Assembly (NCBI GenBank): GCA_032355985.1
Contig: JAUKVZ010000007.1
Location: 124,001-188,000, forward strand
DNA length: 64,000 bases
Source: Sarcodiotheca gaudichaudii
Taxonomy: Eukaryota > Rhodophyta > Florideophyceae > Gigartinales > Solieriaceae
Reading direction: 5' to 3'
Shown here one piece after another: positions 42,716 through 51,221 of this stretch. Below the pieces are notes generated by a model. The model saw only the letters and a list, made by a program, of their open reading frames with translations. It searched no databases and was not told the origin of the DNA. The position numbers and the translations under genes were made by a program. Position 1 is the first letter of the stretch, and every line of letters begins with the position of its first letter.

Positions 42716-43013
42716 GGCGTTTGAGCGGATTCGTCGGCGCGGGCGCGCGTGATTACACCCGCCGATCCAGCAGGCGGTATTGCACGGCTTCGGCGATGTG
42801 GGGTGTGTCGAGTTGTTCTTTCTCTTCGATATCCGCGATGGTTCGGGCGACGCGGCGGATTTTGTCGTAGGCGCGGGCGGAGAGGCCGAGGTCGGTGATG
42901 GCCTGGCCGAGGATGGCGGTGGCGCTTTCGGTCATGGGGGCGAGATCGTCGAGATCCTTGCCGCGAAGGGCGGCGTTGAGGTGGGCGCCCTGTCGGTCGA
43001 GCTGGCGGCGGCG
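42716..43013. repeat. Copy B of the comM 3'-end duplication (298 bp)
   Basis: The 3' end of the intact comM gene plus 37 bp past its stop codon; see 41148-41445 for the comparison. Confidence 0.9.
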
Positions 43014-44300
43014 GGACTTGAGCACCGTGTCGCGCATGTCGGTTGACGTTGTGCCTTTGCGCACGCGGGAGGAGAGCTCCTTCCAGGGCACGGCGGGGGC
43101 TTCGACGTGAATATCCACGCGATCGACGAGGGGGCCGGAGATGCGCGCGAGGTAGCGATCCATATCGCGCTGGCTCGTCGCGTCGTCAGGCATGGCGCCT
43201 TTGGGTGTTGGATTCAGTGCGGCGACGAACATGAAGCGCGCGGGGAACTGGGAGGAGGCGTGTGCGCGGGAGATGGTGACGTCGCCATTTTCGAGTGGTT
43301 GGCGCAGCGTCTCCAAGACGGTGCGCGGGAACTCGGGCAGTTCGTCGAGGAAGAGGATGCCTCGGTGTGAGAGAGAGACTTCGCCGGGTTTGGGTGTCTG
43401 GCCTCCTCCGATGAAGGCGGCGCTGGAGACGGTGTGATGCGGCGCGCGGACGGGGCGCATGGTGACGAGGCCGCCGGACTCTTTGCCGCCCTTGAGCTGG
43501 CCTGCGGCTGAGTAGATGCGCGTGACTTCCAGCGCTTCGCCGGGTGTGAGTGGTGGCAGGACGCCGGGGAGCGCGCGGGCCATCATTGTCTTGCCGGTGC
43601 CGGCGGGGCCGAGCATCAGGAGATTGTGCCCCCCTGCTGCTGCGACGACGATGGCGCGTTTGACGGCTTCCTGGCCGCGGACATCGGCGAAATCGACTGG
43701 CGCTTCGGCCTGTTGGAGGAGCGCGCCGACATCGACTGTCGGCAATGGGCGCGCTTCGATGTGGCCATTCAATAAGCCGACGAGTTCGGCGAGTGTTGAG
43801 ACGGGGATGGCTTCGATCTCTTCGACGACGGCGGCTTCGGGTCCGTTTTCTGCGGGGACGACGACGCCGGAGTAGCCGCGATCTCGGGCGAGCATGGCCA
43901 TGGCGATGACGCCTCGGACTGGCCTGACGCGGCCATCGAGGGCGAGCTCTCCGGCGAAGAGGTATTTGCGATGGTCGAGGGGTTCGAAGTCGGCGCCTCG
44001 TTCGCCTTCGCCAATGGCGCCGTCGGCGACGAGCAAGCCGACGGCCATGGGCAGGTCGTAGACGGGGCCTTCCTTGCGGATTTCGGCGGGGGCGAGATTG
44101 ATGAGGAGGCGAGCGACGGGGAAGCGGTAGCCGCTGTTGGAGATGGCGGTGCGCACGCGTTCGATTGATTCGCGCACGGCGGCATCGGGAAGGCCGACGA
44201 TCTGCTGTTTTTCGAGGCCTTTGACGTCGACATCGACTTCCACCTCGCAGGGGTTTGCGTCGATGCCGGTGAGTACGAAGGACTGGATTCGCGCGAGCAT
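42753..44300 (-). CDS. comM: ComM/YifB-type AAA+ ATPase (Mg-chelatase-like)
   Basis: A 515-aa protein, full length for the family. N-terminal ChlI-like domain (about 20-170: 'VDVDVKGLEKQQIVGLPDAA', 'LLINLAPAEIRKEGPVYDLPMA'), AAA+ domain with Walker A GPAGTGKT at 231-238, the 'GILFLDELPEF' Walker B, and a C-terminal Mg_chelatase_C helical domain. In naturally competent bacteria ComM is a helicase promoting branch migration during DNA uptake. The frame continues upstream to 44771 antisense to the sigma-factor coding strand; 44300 begins the conserved domain. Its 3' end is duplicated downstream around an accessory gene. Confidence 0.94.
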   Translation of the reverse strand: MLARIQSFVLTGIDANPCEVEVDVDVKGLEKQQIVGLPDAAVRESIERVRTAISNSGYRFPVARLLINLAPAEIRKEGPVYDLPMAVGLLVADGAIGEGERGADFEPLDHRKYLFAGELALDGRVRPVRGVIAMAMLARDRGYSGVVVPAENGPEAAVVEEIEAIPVSTLAELVGLLNGHIEARPLPTVDVGALLQQAEAPVDFADVRGQEAVKRAIVVAAAGGHNLLMLGPAGTGKTMMARALPGVLPPLTPGEALEVTRIYSAAGQLKGGKESGGLVTMRPVRAPHHTVSSAAFIGGGQTPKPGEVSLSHRGILFLDELPEFPRTVLETLRQPLENGDVTISRAHASSQFPARFMFVAALNPTPKGAMPDDATSQRDMDRYLARISGPLVDRVDIHVEAPAVPWKELSSRVRKGTTSTDMRDTVLKSRRRQLDRQGAHLNAALRGKDLDDLAPMTESATAILGQAITDLGLSARAYDKIRRVARTIADIEEKEQLDTPHIAEAVQYRLLDRRV

Positions 44301-44353
44301 GGTGGTGTTCCTGCTTTCGCGCGGCACCTTACAGGTTCCGAACGGATATGAAA

Positions 44354-44370
44354 ATCCCCTACCAGGGGAT
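44354..44370. repeat. Short palindrome ATCCCCT-ACC-AGGGGAT
   Basis: A 7-bp inverted repeat with a 3-bp centre, 1 bp beyond the stop of the sigma-factor gene and 53 bp before comM. The same core recurs at 52569-52587 and 52630-52660. Possibly a REP-like element. Confidence 0.55.
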
Positions 44371-44371
44371 G

Positions 44372-44944
44372 TCAGACGGTTTCGGCCTCCTGGCCTCCCA
44401 GGCTGTCGTAGAGCCAGGCTCGGGCGACGGTCCACTGGCGCTTTGCCTTGGAGAGGGAGGTTTCGTTGATTTCGGCGATCTGCTCGAAGGTGAGGCCGGC
44501 GAAGTAGCGGAGCCTGACGACGGTGGCGAGTTCGGGATCGGCCTCTTCGAGGCGCTGGAGGGCTTCCTGAAGTTCGAAGAGGTCGAGATCGCCATCTTCG
44601 GTTGAGGCGCCGACATCGAGGAGTGTGACGGGGGTGGCGCCGGCGCCTCGTTTGGCGGCTTTCTTCTGGCGGGCGTGATCGATGAGGACGCGCTCCATCG
44701 CTTTGGCGGCGGCGCCGAAGAAGTGGGCGCGATCCTCGAGTGTGTCGCAGGCGCCGAGGAGGCGCATGCATGCTTCATTGACGAGGGCGGTGGGCTGGAG
44801 CGTGTGATCGACGCGCTCGGACTGCATGCGCTTGCCGGCCATGCGTCGAAGCTGGTCGTAGACGGTGTCGATCAGGCGCTTGCGCGCTTCGGGATCGCCC
44901 TGGCTGATCTTGCCGAGCAGGATGGTGACGTCGTGTTCGGGCAT
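44372..44944 (-). CDS. ECF-type RNA polymerase sigma factor (Planctomycetes kinase-linked type)
   Basis: A 190-aa sigma factor of the ECF_sigma (TIGR02999-like) group. Region 2 at about 20-100 ('RMAGKRMQSERVDHTLQPTALVNEAC', 'MERVLIDHARQKKAAKR') and region 4 at about 125-180 with the helix-turn-helix 'LATVVRLRYFAGLTFEQIAEI'. It lies divergent to a TPR-Ser/Thr-kinase gene, the arrangement known for kinase-associated ECF sigma factors in Planctomycetes. Start 44944 gives the usual N-terminus. A promoter of ECF type precedes it (44967-44994), suggesting autoregulation. No anti-sigma factor is adjacent; kinase control is likely. Confidence 0.92.
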   Translation of the reverse strand: MPEHDVTILLGKISQGDPEARKRLIDTVYDQLRRMAGKRMQSERVDHTLQPTALVNEACMRLLGACDTLEDRAHFFGAAAKAMERVLIDHARQKKAAKRGAGATPVTLLDVGASTEDGDLDLFELQEALQRLEEADPELATVVRLRYFAGLTFEQIAEINETSLSKAKRQWTVARAWLYDSLGGQEAETV

Positions 44945-44966
44945 GTGTTCTCGTGGGTCGTATGCC

Positions 44967-44994
44967 TGAGACGCCCAGTTTGACAGGGTGTTAC
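44967..44994 (-). promoter_or_regulatory. ECF-type promoter of the sigma-factor gene
   Basis: On the minus strand GTAACA (44994-44989), a 16-bp spacer, and GTCTCA (44972-44967), 22 bp before the ATG. GTAAC/-10 GTCTC spaced 16-17 bp is the pattern read by many ECF sigma factors. An A/T-rich tract (seven Ts on the minus strand) lies about 15 bp further upstream. Confidence 0.5.
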
Positions 44995-45122
44995 GGCGTG
45001 TGCGGGAAAAAAAGTGAGAAATGTATGAGCCGCGGGCGGTCGTTTCACGCTGGTCAGTGTGGAGCGGCGGCATGACATGGCGTCGTTTCCGAGGACATGT
45101 GAGGGACGGAGGCTGAAGAGCC

Positions 45123-45563
45123 ATGCAGTTCGAAGCAGAGACGAATACGAGTCACCAGACCGTTCGTGAGATGGACGCAGTTCATCAGTCGCGTTTCGTC
45201 GGTCTCTCCGGAGGAGCGCCGACGAAGCGGATCAGCGCGGGCGCTCTCGCCCTGTCGGCCGCATCCGTTCGCCCTTCGCGGGCACGGTCACTGGGCGAGG
45301 CGCTTGCGCTGATTCTTTCGCGTCTGTGGTCTCGATTTTTCGCCGCGGATGGAGCGTTGAGGGAGGGGCGAAGCCGCGCAGCCTCGGATGCGCCGGCGAC
45401 ACAGCTGGAGGAGGTGTGTCGTTCGGCGCCCGGCTCGCGGCCATCGGGCCCGGGATTGGTGCGGCTCAGTGTTCATTCGGGTGGAGGCGGTGGATCGGCG
45501 GGGCGTGAGGTTTGTGATCGCCGATCGTTCGTGCATCGCCCCGACCGTGAGGCCCTGTCATAA
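45123..45563 (+). CDS. Doubtful reading frame between sigma factor and kinase
   Basis: A 146-codon frame in the otherwise empty 700-bp divergent region. It starts with Met and has a GC-rich third-position pattern over the first 90 codons, but the C-terminal part is low complexity (Gly/Ser/Arg) and there is no family resemblance or clear ribosome site. It may be a small basic protein or chance. The rest of the interval 44945-45643 shows only the ECF-type promoter. Confidence 0.25.
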   Translation: MQFEAETNTSHQTVREMDAVHQSRFVGLSGGAPTKRISAGALALSAASVRPSRARSLGEALALILSRLWSRFFAADGALREGRSRAASDAPATQLEEVCRSAPGSRPSGPGLVRLSVHSGGGGGSAGREVCDRRSFVHRPDREALS

Positions 45564-45643
45564 TCGCTCGAGCGTCTGAGTTTGATCAGGACGACTCGCG
45601 CGGTTGCGGGCGCAGAAGAGGGGCTGCGCCCGGAAAGGGCCTC

Positions 45644-48325
45644 ATGGGTCTGAGTCAGTTGCAGCTCGAGATGGAGTTGTTTCACGAGGCGCTGGAGCGT
45701 GCGCCGGAGGAGCGCGAGGCGTTTCTTCGAGATCGGTGCGCCGGCGACGAGACGCTGGAGACGCGGATCAACGATCTGCTTGCCGGGCATGCGCGCGCTG
45801 AGTCTTCGCATGCGACGCGGCATATCGCTTCCATTCGTGATGGCGGGCCGAGCTTGCCGAAGCAGATTGGCGGCTTTCGGATTCTGGAGCGGCTGGGTGA
45901 AGGCGGGATGGGCGTCGTCTATGCCGCGGAGCAGACGACGCCGGTGCGCAGGCGTGTGGCGATCAAGGTCGTCAAGAACGGCGCGGACTCCACTGAGGTG
46001 ATTGCGCGGTTTCATGCGGAGCGTCAGGCGCTTGCGCTGATGAATCATTCGAATATTGCGCGGATCCTGGATGCGGGTGTGCATGAGGATCGGCCGTACT
46101 TCGTGATGGAGCTGATCACGGGGATTCCGATCACGGACTACTGCGATCGGCGCGAGCTTTCGATTGAGGATCGGCTGGCGCTTTTCATGGAAGTGTGCAG
46201 CGGCGTGCAGCATGCGCATCAGAAGGGTGTGATCCATCGAGATCTGAAGCCTTCGAATGTGCTGGTGACGGAGGAGAGCGGGCGTCCGACGCCGAAGATC
46301 ATTGACTTCGGCATCGCCAAGGCGGTGACGAATCGGCTGCTCGAAGTGACGGTGCATACGGAGATCGGGCGCATCGTCGGGACGCCGGATTACATGAGTC
46401 CGGAGCAGGCGGATGTGTCGGCGCTGGATATTGATACGCGGACTGATGTGTATTCGCTTGGCGCGATGCTGTATGAACTGTTGTGCGGGCACACTGTGTT
46501 CGGGCTGCACGATCAGCGCGCCGGGCTGGATGCGATTCGATCGACGATTCGCACGCAGGAGCCGAAGCGGCCGAGCACGCGGCTGACGGCGGATGGTCAA
46601 GGGCAGACTGACGCGAAGCGCAGACGGAGCGATCCGGAGCGTCTTTCGCGTGTGCTGAAGCAGGATCTGGACTGGATCACGCTGAAGGCGCTGGAGAAGG
46701 ATCGGATTCGGCGGTACGCGTCGGCTTCGGAGCTTGCCGCGGATCTGCGGCGATACATGGACGGGGAGGCGGTGACGGCGCGGCCTCCGAGCACGACGTA
46801 CAGGCTTGGGAAGCTGGTGCGTCGACATCGAGCGGCGGCGGGCGCTATTGCAGTGGTTGCGATCGCGCTGCTTGCGACGGCGGCGGTGTCGGCGACATTT
46901 GCGATTCGCGAGAGTCGCCAGGCGCGGGCGCTTGAGGCGGCGAATGCGGCGCTTGTGGATGAGCAGCGCGTGAGTGAATCATTGCGCATTGAGGCGGAGG
47001 CGGAGCGGGATCGCGCAACGGCGATGATTCGTTTTCTGACGGACGATCTGCTGGGCGCTGCGCGGCCTTCGATTGAGGCGGGGCGCGGGCGCGATGTGAC
47101 GATGCGGCAGGTGCTGGATGCATCGAGTGAGCGCATCGATGTGTTGACGGCGCCGGGGCAGTTGCTTGCGGGCATGCCGGTGGTGGAGGCGCAGCTTCGA
47201 GCTTCGATCGGCTCGACGTACTTTGATCTGAGTGACTATCCGCAGGCGGAGCGGCATCTGATCAGAAGCTATGAGCTTGGGATGGAGCATCTCGGGCCGG
47301 GGCATGTGTATGTGCTTGATGTGCTGACGCGGCTTGGTCCGACGTATCGGGCGCTTGGGCGTATGGAGGAAGCGGAGCGCTTCTATCGCGAGGCGGTGAC
47401 GCGGGCGCGGGCGGCGACGGGTGAGGACAGTGTGGAGTCGTTGACGGCGCTTGGGAATCTCGGCGTGTTTCTGCAGCATCAGGGCGCATTTATAGAGTCG
47501 GAGAAGATTCAGCGCGAGGTGCTGGCGCGACGGACGCTTGCGTTTGGCGAGGGTGATGAATCGACGATCGCGGCGATGAGCGGGCTCGCCGCGGTGCTGA
47601 ATGCGCAGGAACAGTATGAGGAGTCGCTTGAGCTGATGGAGCGCACGCTGGAGCATGCGCGCTCCTCGCTTGGGGCGGAGCATCCGAGGACTGTGATTGC
47701 GCTTTCGAACTATGGAACGGGTTTGATGGATGCGGGGCGCACGGCTGAGGCGTTGCCGCTGCTGGCGGAGGCGGTGGAGCGATCTCGAAGTCTCTTCGGC
47801 TATCGCCATGATCGAACGGGGACGGCGCTGAATAGCTATGCGTCTGCGCTGCGCGACGAGGATCGGCTGGATGAGGCGCTGGCTGCGATGCTGGAGTCGC
47901 TGGCGATCTTTGAGGAGTCGCTTGGCTCGACGCATCCGACCATTTTGATTGCAAAGAGCAATGTCGCGGGCGTGCTCCGACGCCTTGGCGATTATGAAGG
48001 CGCTCACACGTACAGCGCGGCGGCGGTCGAGGGGAGCGCCGCCGCGCTGCCTGAGCGCCACTGGATGAGCGGTTTTCTGCGGGTGCGACATGCTGAATCT
48101 CTGCAGGGCCTGGGCCGGTACAAGGAAGCGGCGGAAGTCGCCGAGAGCGGCTACGAGACGCTGGTGATTGCGCGCGGCGCGGAGGCTGAGCGCACGCGCG
48201 AAGCCGCGGGCGTGATTGCGGAGATCTACCTTGCGTGGCATGAGGCGGCGCCGACGCCCGAGCGCGCGGAGCGTGCGCTGTTGTGGCGCGATCGCGCGGG
48301 CGACGCATCCCCTGAAATGCCCTGA
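45644..48325 (+). CDS. Serine/threonine protein kinase with TPR sensor domain
   Basis: An 893-aa membrane kinase. Kinase domain about 77-340: Gly-rich loop GEGGMG (85-90), Lys108, catalytic HRDLKPSN with Asp200, DFG 221-223, activation segment with 'GTPDYMSPEQ'. One transmembrane helix at about 397-420. A short coiled coil follows, then about nine TPR-like repeats (about 500-850, for example 'YVLDVLTRLGPTYRALGRMEEA' type units). Divergent to an ECF sigma factor, so it probably controls that factor by phosphorylation. G-ending codons dominate. The last bases form a hairpin over the stop codon. Confidence 0.95.
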   Translation: MGLSQLQLEMELFHEALERAPEEREAFLRDRCAGDETLETRINDLLAGHARAESSHATRHIASIRDGGPSLPKQIGGFRILERLGEGGMGVVYAAEQTTPVRRRVAIKVVKNGADSTEVIARFHAERQALALMNHSNIARILDAGVHEDRPYFVMELITGIPITDYCDRRELSIEDRLALFMEVCSGVQHAHQKGVIHRDLKPSNVLVTEESGRPTPKIIDFGIAKAVTNRLLEVTVHTEIGRIVGTPDYMSPEQADVSALDIDTRTDVYSLGAMLYELLCGHTVFGLHDQRAGLDAIRSTIRTQEPKRPSTRLTADGQGQTDAKRRRSDPERLSRVLKQDLDWITLKALEKDRIRRYASASELAADLRRYMDGEAVTARPPSTTYRLGKLVRRHRAAAGAIAVVAIALLATAAVSATFAIRESRQARALEAANAALVDEQRVSESLRIEAEAERDRATAMIRFLTDDLLGAARPSIEAGRGRDVTMRQVLDASSERIDVLTAPGQLLAGMPVVEAQLRASIGSTYFDLSDYPQAERHLIRSYELGMEHLGPGHVYVLDVLTRLGPTYRALGRMEEAERFYREAVTRARAATGEDSVESLTALGNLGVFLQHQGAFIESEKIQREVLARRTLAFGEGDESTIAAMSGLAAVLNAQEQYEESLELMERTLEHARSSLGAEHPRTVIALSNYGTGLMDAGRTAEALPLLAEAVERSRSLFGYRHDRTGTALNSYASALRDEDRLDEALAAMLESLAIFEESLGSTHPTILIAKSNVAGVLRRLGDYEGAHTYSAAAVEGSAAALPERHWMSGFLRVRHAESLQGLGRYKEAAEVAESGYETLVIARGAEAERTREAAGVIAEIYLAWHEAAPTPERAERALLWRDRAGDASPEMP

Positions 48326-48359
48326 GCGGGGGATGCGCAGCCGGAATGCCCTGTTTTTT
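48304..48359 (+). terminator. Hairpin over the kinase stop codon, followed by T-run
   Basis: CGCATCCCC (48304-48312) pairs with GGGGATGCG (48329-48337). Six Ts follow at 48354-48359 after a 16-nt gap, longer than in a classical terminator. The stem contains ATCCCC/GGGGAT, the core of the palindromes at 44354 and 52569. Confidence 0.4.
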
Positions 48360-48459
48360 ATCTTTGGATCTGGATGATCGTCTGTAGACTCGATGGCGGC
48401 GGCGCATCGTGGGTTCCTGGCGCCGAAGACGCGAGCGAGTTCAACAGAGGTTCATACAA

Positions 48460-50460
48460 ATGTGTACTCAACTGAAGCGGTGCGCGCTTTGGGCGTGTGT
48501 GATGCTCATTGCGGCGGTGTGTTCGCCCAGCGCGGGGGCGGGCAGTGGTTCGGGCGGCGGGTTTGAAATCCAGCGCGGGCAGGCGCAGGCGGGCGGCCGG
48601 GCGATGCGCGATGCAACCATCCGGTTGTACTGCGCCGGCGATGTGCGTCGGCAGGGCGCGACGCTGCTCGCCGAAACGCAGACGAATCGGCGCGGGAACT
48701 TTCAGCTTCACTATCAGGCGCCGGATGATGCGGATGCAGTGCTGTATCTCATTGCCGAGGGGCCACTGGGCCATGTGAAGCTGGCATCGGTGCTCGGCTT
48801 CGACGGGCGACCGAAAAACGCGAAGATCAATGAGCGGACAACGATCGCCACGGTGTGGACGATGGCACAGTTCATCGATGGTGAAATCATCGGGGGCAAT
48901 GAAGTTGGTGTGCGGAACGCATCGCTGACGTTTCGCAATCTTGTGAATCCGAAGAATGGCAGGATCGCGCCGTTTCTCAAGAAGAAGCCAAACGGGCTGC
49001 AGACGAGCACGCTGCGAAAGGTGAACAGTCTTTCAAACATGCTGGCGGCGTGTGCGCGGCTGCCTTATCTGTGCCCGGTGCTGTTTTCGTTTGCGACGCC
49101 GGAGGGCGGCGCGACTCCGGAGAACACACTGCAGGCGGCGATCAATATTGCCCATCATCCGGGGAACAACTTCGCGGAGTTGTGGTTGATCTCCAAGTCG
49201 GTGCGGCTGTGCAAGCCTGATATGCAGGTTCCGCCGCCGGACTGGACGCTGGCGATCAAGTATGTGGGCAACGGGAAGCAATTTTCGGGGCCGGGCGCGA
49301 GCGCGATTGATGAGAACGGGATCGTGTGGGTGAACAACAACTACACGCCCAGGCGAAATCGCTTCCTGCGTTCGTGCGGCAGTCATCTGCTGACGAAGTT
49401 TTCGCCGGATGGTCGAAACATCGATGGCTCGCCCTTCACCGGCGGCGGGCTGGATGGCGCGGGGTTCGGGATCACGCTGGATCCATTCGGGGATGTGTGG
49501 GTCGGCAACTTCGGGTTCTATGGCTCGACGTGTCCGGAGCCATTGCAGCCGGCGGCGAACAGTGTGTCGAAGTTCATGCCGGATGGGACGGCGGAGTCTC
49601 CCCCCATCATCGGATTTACCCAGGGCAACATTCTGGGGCCGCAGGCGACGGTGTCGGACCAGATGGGCAACATCTGGCTCGCGAATGCGTGCAACGGCAC
49701 GGTGACGCAGTATCGAGGCGGGAATCCTGACAACAACTGGAATGTGACGATTGAGCCTGGCATGTGCTCGCGCGGGGAGCAGGCGAAGCCCTTCGGGATT
49801 GCGATCGATCACATGGGCAATGGCTGGGTGACGGACAACAGCAACTATGCCGTGTACCAGCTTGATACGGATGGGAATGTGATCACGGGTCCGATCTGCG
49901 GCGAGGAGACGGGGATCTATGCGCCGATGGGGATCTCGATTGATTCGCTTGGGCACATCTGGATTTCCAACTCGGGGATTGTGCGCGTGCCGTGCGGCGA
50001 TCTGGAGTTGGGTTTTCCTGACTATGGCAGTCTGATTCCTGATCCGGCGAATGCGTCGGCGACGCTGCTTGCGCCTGATGGAACGTTCATGGGTGTGTAT
50101 ACGGGCGCGGGGATCTTCATTCCGTGGGGCAACTGCATTGATGGCGAAGATCATCTGTGGATTGCGAACTTCGGCGGGCAGCGCGTGTCAAAGATCTGCG
50201 GCGCCAATCCGGAGACGTGGCCTGCGGGGAAGACGACTGGCGATGCGCTTTCGCCGGAGAATGGGTATCAGTTCAACGGGCTGGTGCGCAACACGGGCGT
50301 GTCGATCGATCCATCGGGCAACGTGTGGCTGGCGAACAACTGGCTGACGGTTCCCGTGCTGACGAATCCGGGCGGGGATGGGATGGTGGTGTTCATCGGG
50401 CTTGCGGCGCCGGTGCAGACGCCGCTGATCGGGCCGGTGAAGGCGCCGGGGAGCGAGTAG
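48460..50460 (+). CDS. Secreted NHL/Vgb-like beta-propeller protein
   Basis: A 666-aa exported protein. Signal peptide about 1-27. Residues 32-120 look like a carboxypeptidase-regulatory-like Ig/beta module ('RRQGATLLAETQTNRRGNFQLHY'). From about 265 to 650 there are six to seven propeller blades with repeated motifs such as 'SAIDENGIVWVNNN', 'ITLDPFGDVWVGNFG', 'TVSDQMGNIWLANA', 'IAIDHMGNGWVTDN', 'ISIDSLGHIWISNSG' and 'VSIDPSGNVWLANNW', typical of NHL or virginiamycin-B-lyase-like propellers. Several Cys residues could form disulfides. Start at ATG 48460 chosen for the signal peptide and AGAGG site. Function unknown; surface binding is likely. Confidence 0.85.
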   Translation: MCTQLKRCALWACVMLIAAVCSPSAGAGSGSGGGFEIQRGQAQAGGRAMRDATIRLYCAGDVRRQGATLLAETQTNRRGNFQLHYQAPDDADAVLYLIAEGPLGHVKLASVLGFDGRPKNAKINERTTIATVWTMAQFIDGEIIGGNEVGVRNASLTFRNLVNPKNGRIAPFLKKKPNGLQTSTLRKVNSLSNMLAACARLPYLCPVLFSFATPEGGATPENTLQAAINIAHHPGNNFAELWLISKSVRLCKPDMQVPPPDWTLAIKYVGNGKQFSGPGASAIDENGIVWVNNNYTPRRNRFLRSCGSHLLTKFSPDGRNIDGSPFTGGGLDGAGFGITLDPFGDVWVGNFGFYGSTCPEPLQPAANSVSKFMPDGTAESPPIIGFTQGNILGPQATVSDQMGNIWLANACNGTVTQYRGGNPDNNWNVTIEPGMCSRGEQAKPFGIAIDHMGNGWVTDNSNYAVYQLDTDGNVITGPICGEETGIYAPMGISIDSLGHIWISNSGIVRVPCGDLELGFPDYGSLIPDPANASATLLAPDGTFMGVYTGAGIFIPWGNCIDGEDHLWIANFGGQRVSKICGANPETWPAGKTTGDALSPENGYQFNGLVRNTGVSIDPSGNVWLANNWLTVPVLTNPGGDGMVVFIGLAAPVQTPLIGPVKAPGSE

Positions 50461-50484
50461 CGCCGGAGCGTTAGACTTGGGCGC

Positions 50485-51003
50485 ATGGATGCGCGCCATA
50501 CCTGCGAGGTGCTGACGAGCCAGTATGAGGCGGCGCTGTCGATGCTGCTGTGGTGCGTCGAGTCCTGCCCCGATGAAGCATGGGATGCGCCAGTGGTGAA
50601 CATGACGTTTTGCCAGGCCGCGTTTCATGCGCTCTTTTTCTGCGATTACTATCTGGGCGATCCGGATGAGGCGACATTCAGGGCGCAGGCGTTTCATCAA
50701 GCGCATGCGGATGTGTTTCGTGACTATGAAGAGCTGGAGGATCGGGCGCAGGTGTTGATGTACGAGCGCGATTGGGTGGCGCTGTACGGCGAGCATTGCG
50801 CTAAGAAGATGCGCGATGTGCTGTCACGGGCGACTGGGGAGTCGCTGGCGGCGGCGTGCGGGTTTGCGCGTCGGCCCTTTTCGCGCCTGGAGTTGCATGT
50901 CGTGAACGTGCGGCATGTGCAGCATCATGCGGGGCAGCTTGGGATTGTGCTGCGGGAGCGGTTCGAGCTTGGTTTGCCGTGGGCGCAGGCGGGGTTGATT
51001 TAG
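50485..51003 (+). CDS. DinB-like four-helix metalloprotein
   Basis: A 172-aa helical protein. Metal-ligand candidates are His in 'FCQAAFHALFFCDYYLG' (about residue 48) and the His cluster 'NVRHVQHHAGQLGIVLRER' near 146-152, at the positions used in DinB/YfiT-like proteins. Such proteins often act as thiol transferases with bacillithiol or mycothiol, or have unknown functions. It starts 24 bp after the propeller gene. It overlaps the convergent small gene by 4 bp. Confidence 0.82.
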   Translation: MDARHTCEVLTSQYEAALSMLLWCVESCPDEAWDAPVVNMTFCQAAFHALFFCDYYLGDPDEATFRAQAFHQAHADVFRDYEELEDRAQVLMYERDWVALYGEHCAKKMRDVLSRATGESLAAACGFARRPFSRLELHVVNVRHVQHHAGQLGIVLRERFELGLPWAQAGLI

Positions 51004-51218
51004 TAGTCGATATTGGGCGAGGCGCCTTTGGCATTGGACTTTTCGCGCGTGCCGCGCAGGCCATCCCATTTGCGGACTTCCCAGATGTGCTCGCCGTCAA
51101 TTTTTCGCTGCACAATCTCCACGCTCGGATAGCCATCCCTTATGGCCGTCGTAATCTCGGTCCAAGCGCGTTTCGCAGAGACGTTGTTTGGCAGCCTGAC
51201 TCTATCGAAGTACGCCAT
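51000..51218 (-). CDS. Small unknown protein (72 aa)
   Basis: A 72-aa basic protein, Trp/Lys-rich in the second half ('GEHIWEVRKWDGLRG'). It begins 3 bp after the stop of the unknown lipoprotein gene on the same strand, so it may be co-transcribed. I recognise no family. Coding support is the tight spacing and an intact frame. Confidence 0.5.
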   Translation of the reverse strand: MAYFDRVRLPNNVSAKRAWTEITTAIRDGYPSVEIVQRKIDGEHIWEVRKWDGLRGTREKSNAKGASPNIDY

Positions 51219-51221
51219 CGG

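Noticed and set aside
41148-43013. Phage or integrative element at the comM duplication
   Set aside because: No integrase, transposase, capsid-type or recombinase gene lies in the segment, and there are no short terminal repeats; it is described as a duplication with foreign genes rather than as a named mobile element.
45123-45563. Possible small gene between the sigma factor and the kinase
   Set aside because: Kept only as a low-confidence feature, not as a finding: no family resemblance, low-complexity C-terminus, no clear ribosome site.
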